Translations under genes and position numbers: made by a program
Shown: positions 5,633 through 6,938 of the stretch, one piece after another
Layout: every line of letters begins with the position of its first letter
How positions within the stretch are numbered: the first letter of the stretch is position 1
The notes under the pieces: generated by a model
What the model saw: only the letters and a program-made list of their open reading frames with translations
Told to the model about the DNA's origin: nothing
Database searches by the model: none
NCBI GenBank assembly: GCA_021786695.1
Contig: JAJYMT010000032.1
Coordinates: 1 to 6,938 of the forward strand
Source of the DNA: a bacterium
Lineage (GTDB): Bacteria; Patescibacteriota; Patescibacteriia; Patescibacteriales; GWE2-39-37
DNA: 6,938 nucleotides
Direction of reading: 5' to 3'

Positions 5633-6938
5633 GTATTTTGAACCGACAATTCAGAGTCGCCCTGTTGCTGCTCATCCTGATCGAGGAGCTGTCGTTTTTG
5701 GGCTATCTGGCGCCGGCCGTAAATACTTTTTTATTTTTTTCCTTCGTCCTGCTGGCCCTGATTCTGTCAGTACGGCGGCCGGAATATGCGTTGTGGCTGG
5801 TGTTGATTGAATTGATCATCGGCTCCAAGGGCTATCTGTTTTTTGTTGATTTCGGCGCCACAAGGATTTCCATCCGCCTGGCGCTGTGGTCGATCGTGAT
5901 GCTGGCCTGGCTGCTGACGGCCGCGCTAACGGCGATCCGTGAAAAAAAATTAACGGGCGATTTGCGCGCCTTTTTCCTTTCCTTAAAGACGAAGGAGCGG
6001 CGATACTGGGCGTTGCTTGCCCTTTTGGTTGTCTGGGGAGCGGTAAACGGCTACTTCATTTCCAAAAACGGCTTGTCCGGCACTTTTTTTGACGCCAACG
6101 CCTGGATATTTTTCCTGTTGGTTTTTCCGGCATTTCCGATCTTGCGAAAACGCGAGAATCTAGAGCGATTTTTACCGCTCGCTCTGGCGGCTCTGGTTTG
6201 GCTTGCCTGCAAGACCTTCTTCCTTTCCTTCATTTTTTCCCACTACACCCTGGAGACGCCGGCCTTCCGTCTTTATCGCTGGGTGCGGGTGAGCGGGGTA
6301 GGGGAGATAACGCAGGTCAAGGGCGGTTTCTACCGGATATTTTTCCAGTCGCAGATCTATCTTTTGATGGCGTATCTGACTGCCGTTTATTTTTTGGTAA
6401 AAAAAATCAGTACGGATAAATTTTCCCGTCTCCTGCGAAGCGGCAAGTTCTGGGTTAATTTTATTTTTTGCTCGATGATGCTTTCCGCCATCCTGCTTTC
6501 GCTGTCGCGAAGTTTTTGGCTCGGTCTCGCGGCCGGCTTATCGGTTGTCGGCGGCCGGCTGGCGTGGATGTTGTTTAAAAGCGGGCAAAAAGTATCGGGC
6601 CGGCTGGCGTTTTCGATTGCGGCTTTTGCCGGTTCGCTGTTCGTTTCGGCGTTTTTTGTCGCCCTGATCGTAACTTTTCCCAAACCAACGCCGATCGGCG
6701 GCTTTGACACCGGCTCGCTTCTCGGCTCGCGCGTGGACAGCGACGAGGCGGCGGTCGTTTCACGCTGGGAGTTGTTGCCGAAATTATGGCATAAAATTTT
6801 GGAGCAACCTATTCTGGGGCGCGGTTTCGGCTCGACCGTCACCTATCAATCAAAAGATCCCCGCCAGCTTTTGTCGCCGTCCAGGGGCGTGTTTACCACT
6901 TACGCCTTCGAATGGGGCTGGCTGGATATCTGGTACAA
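5629..6938 (+). CDS. O-antigen ligase/polymerase (Wzy_C, PF04932)-like membrane protein, 3' end outside window
   Basis: The frame runs from ATG 5629 to the window edge without a stop, giving 436 whole codons. It is a polytopic membrane protein with hydrophobic segments near 8-28, 32-49, 84-103, 127-145, 157-172, 182-204, 240-257, 276-292, 296-316 and 327-350. SRSFWLGLAAGL (293-304) is the Wzy_C/O-antigen-ligase core motif. A long, probably extracytoplasmic, loop begins near 351 and contains SRWELLPKLWHKILEQPILG (378-397) and GRGFGS (397-402), the family's region with functional arginines. TTYAFEWGWLDIW (423-435) resembles the segment that re-enters the membrane. Such proteins join or polymerise lipid-linked glycans on the outer face of the cytoplasmic membrane. 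Ligase and polymerase cannot be separated by sequence alone, and a glycoprotein oligosaccharyltransferase is also possible. The start overlaps the ATPase stop (ATGA), so co-translation is likely. I expect a few segments are missing at the C-terminus. Confidence 0.85.
   Translation, partial: MSILNRQFRVALLLLILIEELSFLGYLAPAVNTFLFFSFVLLALILSVRRPEYALWLVLIELIIGSKGYLFFVDFGATRISIRLALWSIVMLAWLLTAALTAIREKKLTGDLRAFFLSLKTKERRYWALLALLVVWGAVNGYFISKNGLSGTFFDANAWIFFLLVFPAFPILRKRENLERFLPLALAALVWLACKTFFLSFIFSHYTLETPAFRLYRWVRVSGVGEITQVKGGFYRIFFQSQIYLLMAYLTAVYFLVKKISTDKFSRLLRSGKFWVNFIFCSMMLSAILLSLSRSFWLGLAAGLSVVGGRLAWMLFKSGQKVSGRLAFSIAAFAGSLFVSAFFVALIVTFPKPTPIGGFDTGSLLGSRVDSDEAAVVSRWELLPKLWHKILEQPILGRGFGSTVTYQSKDPRQLLSPSRGVFTTYAFEWGWLDIWY

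Noticed and set aside
6387..6842. Minus-strand open frames of 151 and 62 codons near the right end
   Set aside because: They are antisense to the O-antigen ligase-like gene, which has a continuous frame and family motifs across this stretch. Their translations are low-complexity and basic.

Overview
The window is one unbroken gene train on the + strand: seven protein genes plus one 93-base gap, with no RNA genes, mobile elements or CRISPR. Both ends cut through a gene. The layout is: the 3' part of a GT4 glycosyltransferase (1-1013); a GT2 glycosyltransferase (1010-1702); a membrane-anchored DUF192 protein (1692-2162); three ABC-2 type permeases (2159-2950, 2962-3747, 3752-4555); a gap holding a candidate promoter and a perfect hairpin (4556-4648); an ABC ATPase (4649-5632); and the first 436 codons of an O-antigen ligase/polymerase-like membrane protein (5629-6938, open at the end). 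Four junctions overlap (three ATGA type, one of 11 bases) and two more are 4 and 11 bases apart, so most of the cluster probably forms one transcriptional unit with translational coupling.

Functionally the window combines surface-glycan assembly (two glycosyltransferases and a Wzy/WaaL-like enzyme) with a complete ABC efflux system of the COG4586 (ATPase) / COG4587 + COG3694 (permeases) kind. That family normally has one ATPase and two different permeases. Here there are three: the first and third are recognisable paralogues of one another, flanking the COG3694-like one. From memory, the characterised member of the family is the Synechocystis viologen exporter, so the substrate need not be a glycan even though the neighbours are glycan genes.

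The organism is a bacterium using TGA as a stop (three genes end in TGA), with a fairly balanced base composition, very tight packing and mostly weak or absent Shine-Dalgarno sequences. The style of the GT4, GT2, DUF192 and ligase proteins recalls Candidate Phyla Radiation/Patescibacteria genomes. That is an impression from protein style, not a demonstrated placement. Codon usage rules out the code-25 lineages (Gracilibacteria/Absconditabacteria), in which TGA is glycine.

I do not see a clearly new system. The points most worth a second look are the extra permease, the promoter-plus-hairpin leader separating the permeases from their ATPase, and the DUF192 protein embedded between the glycosyltransferases and the transporter.
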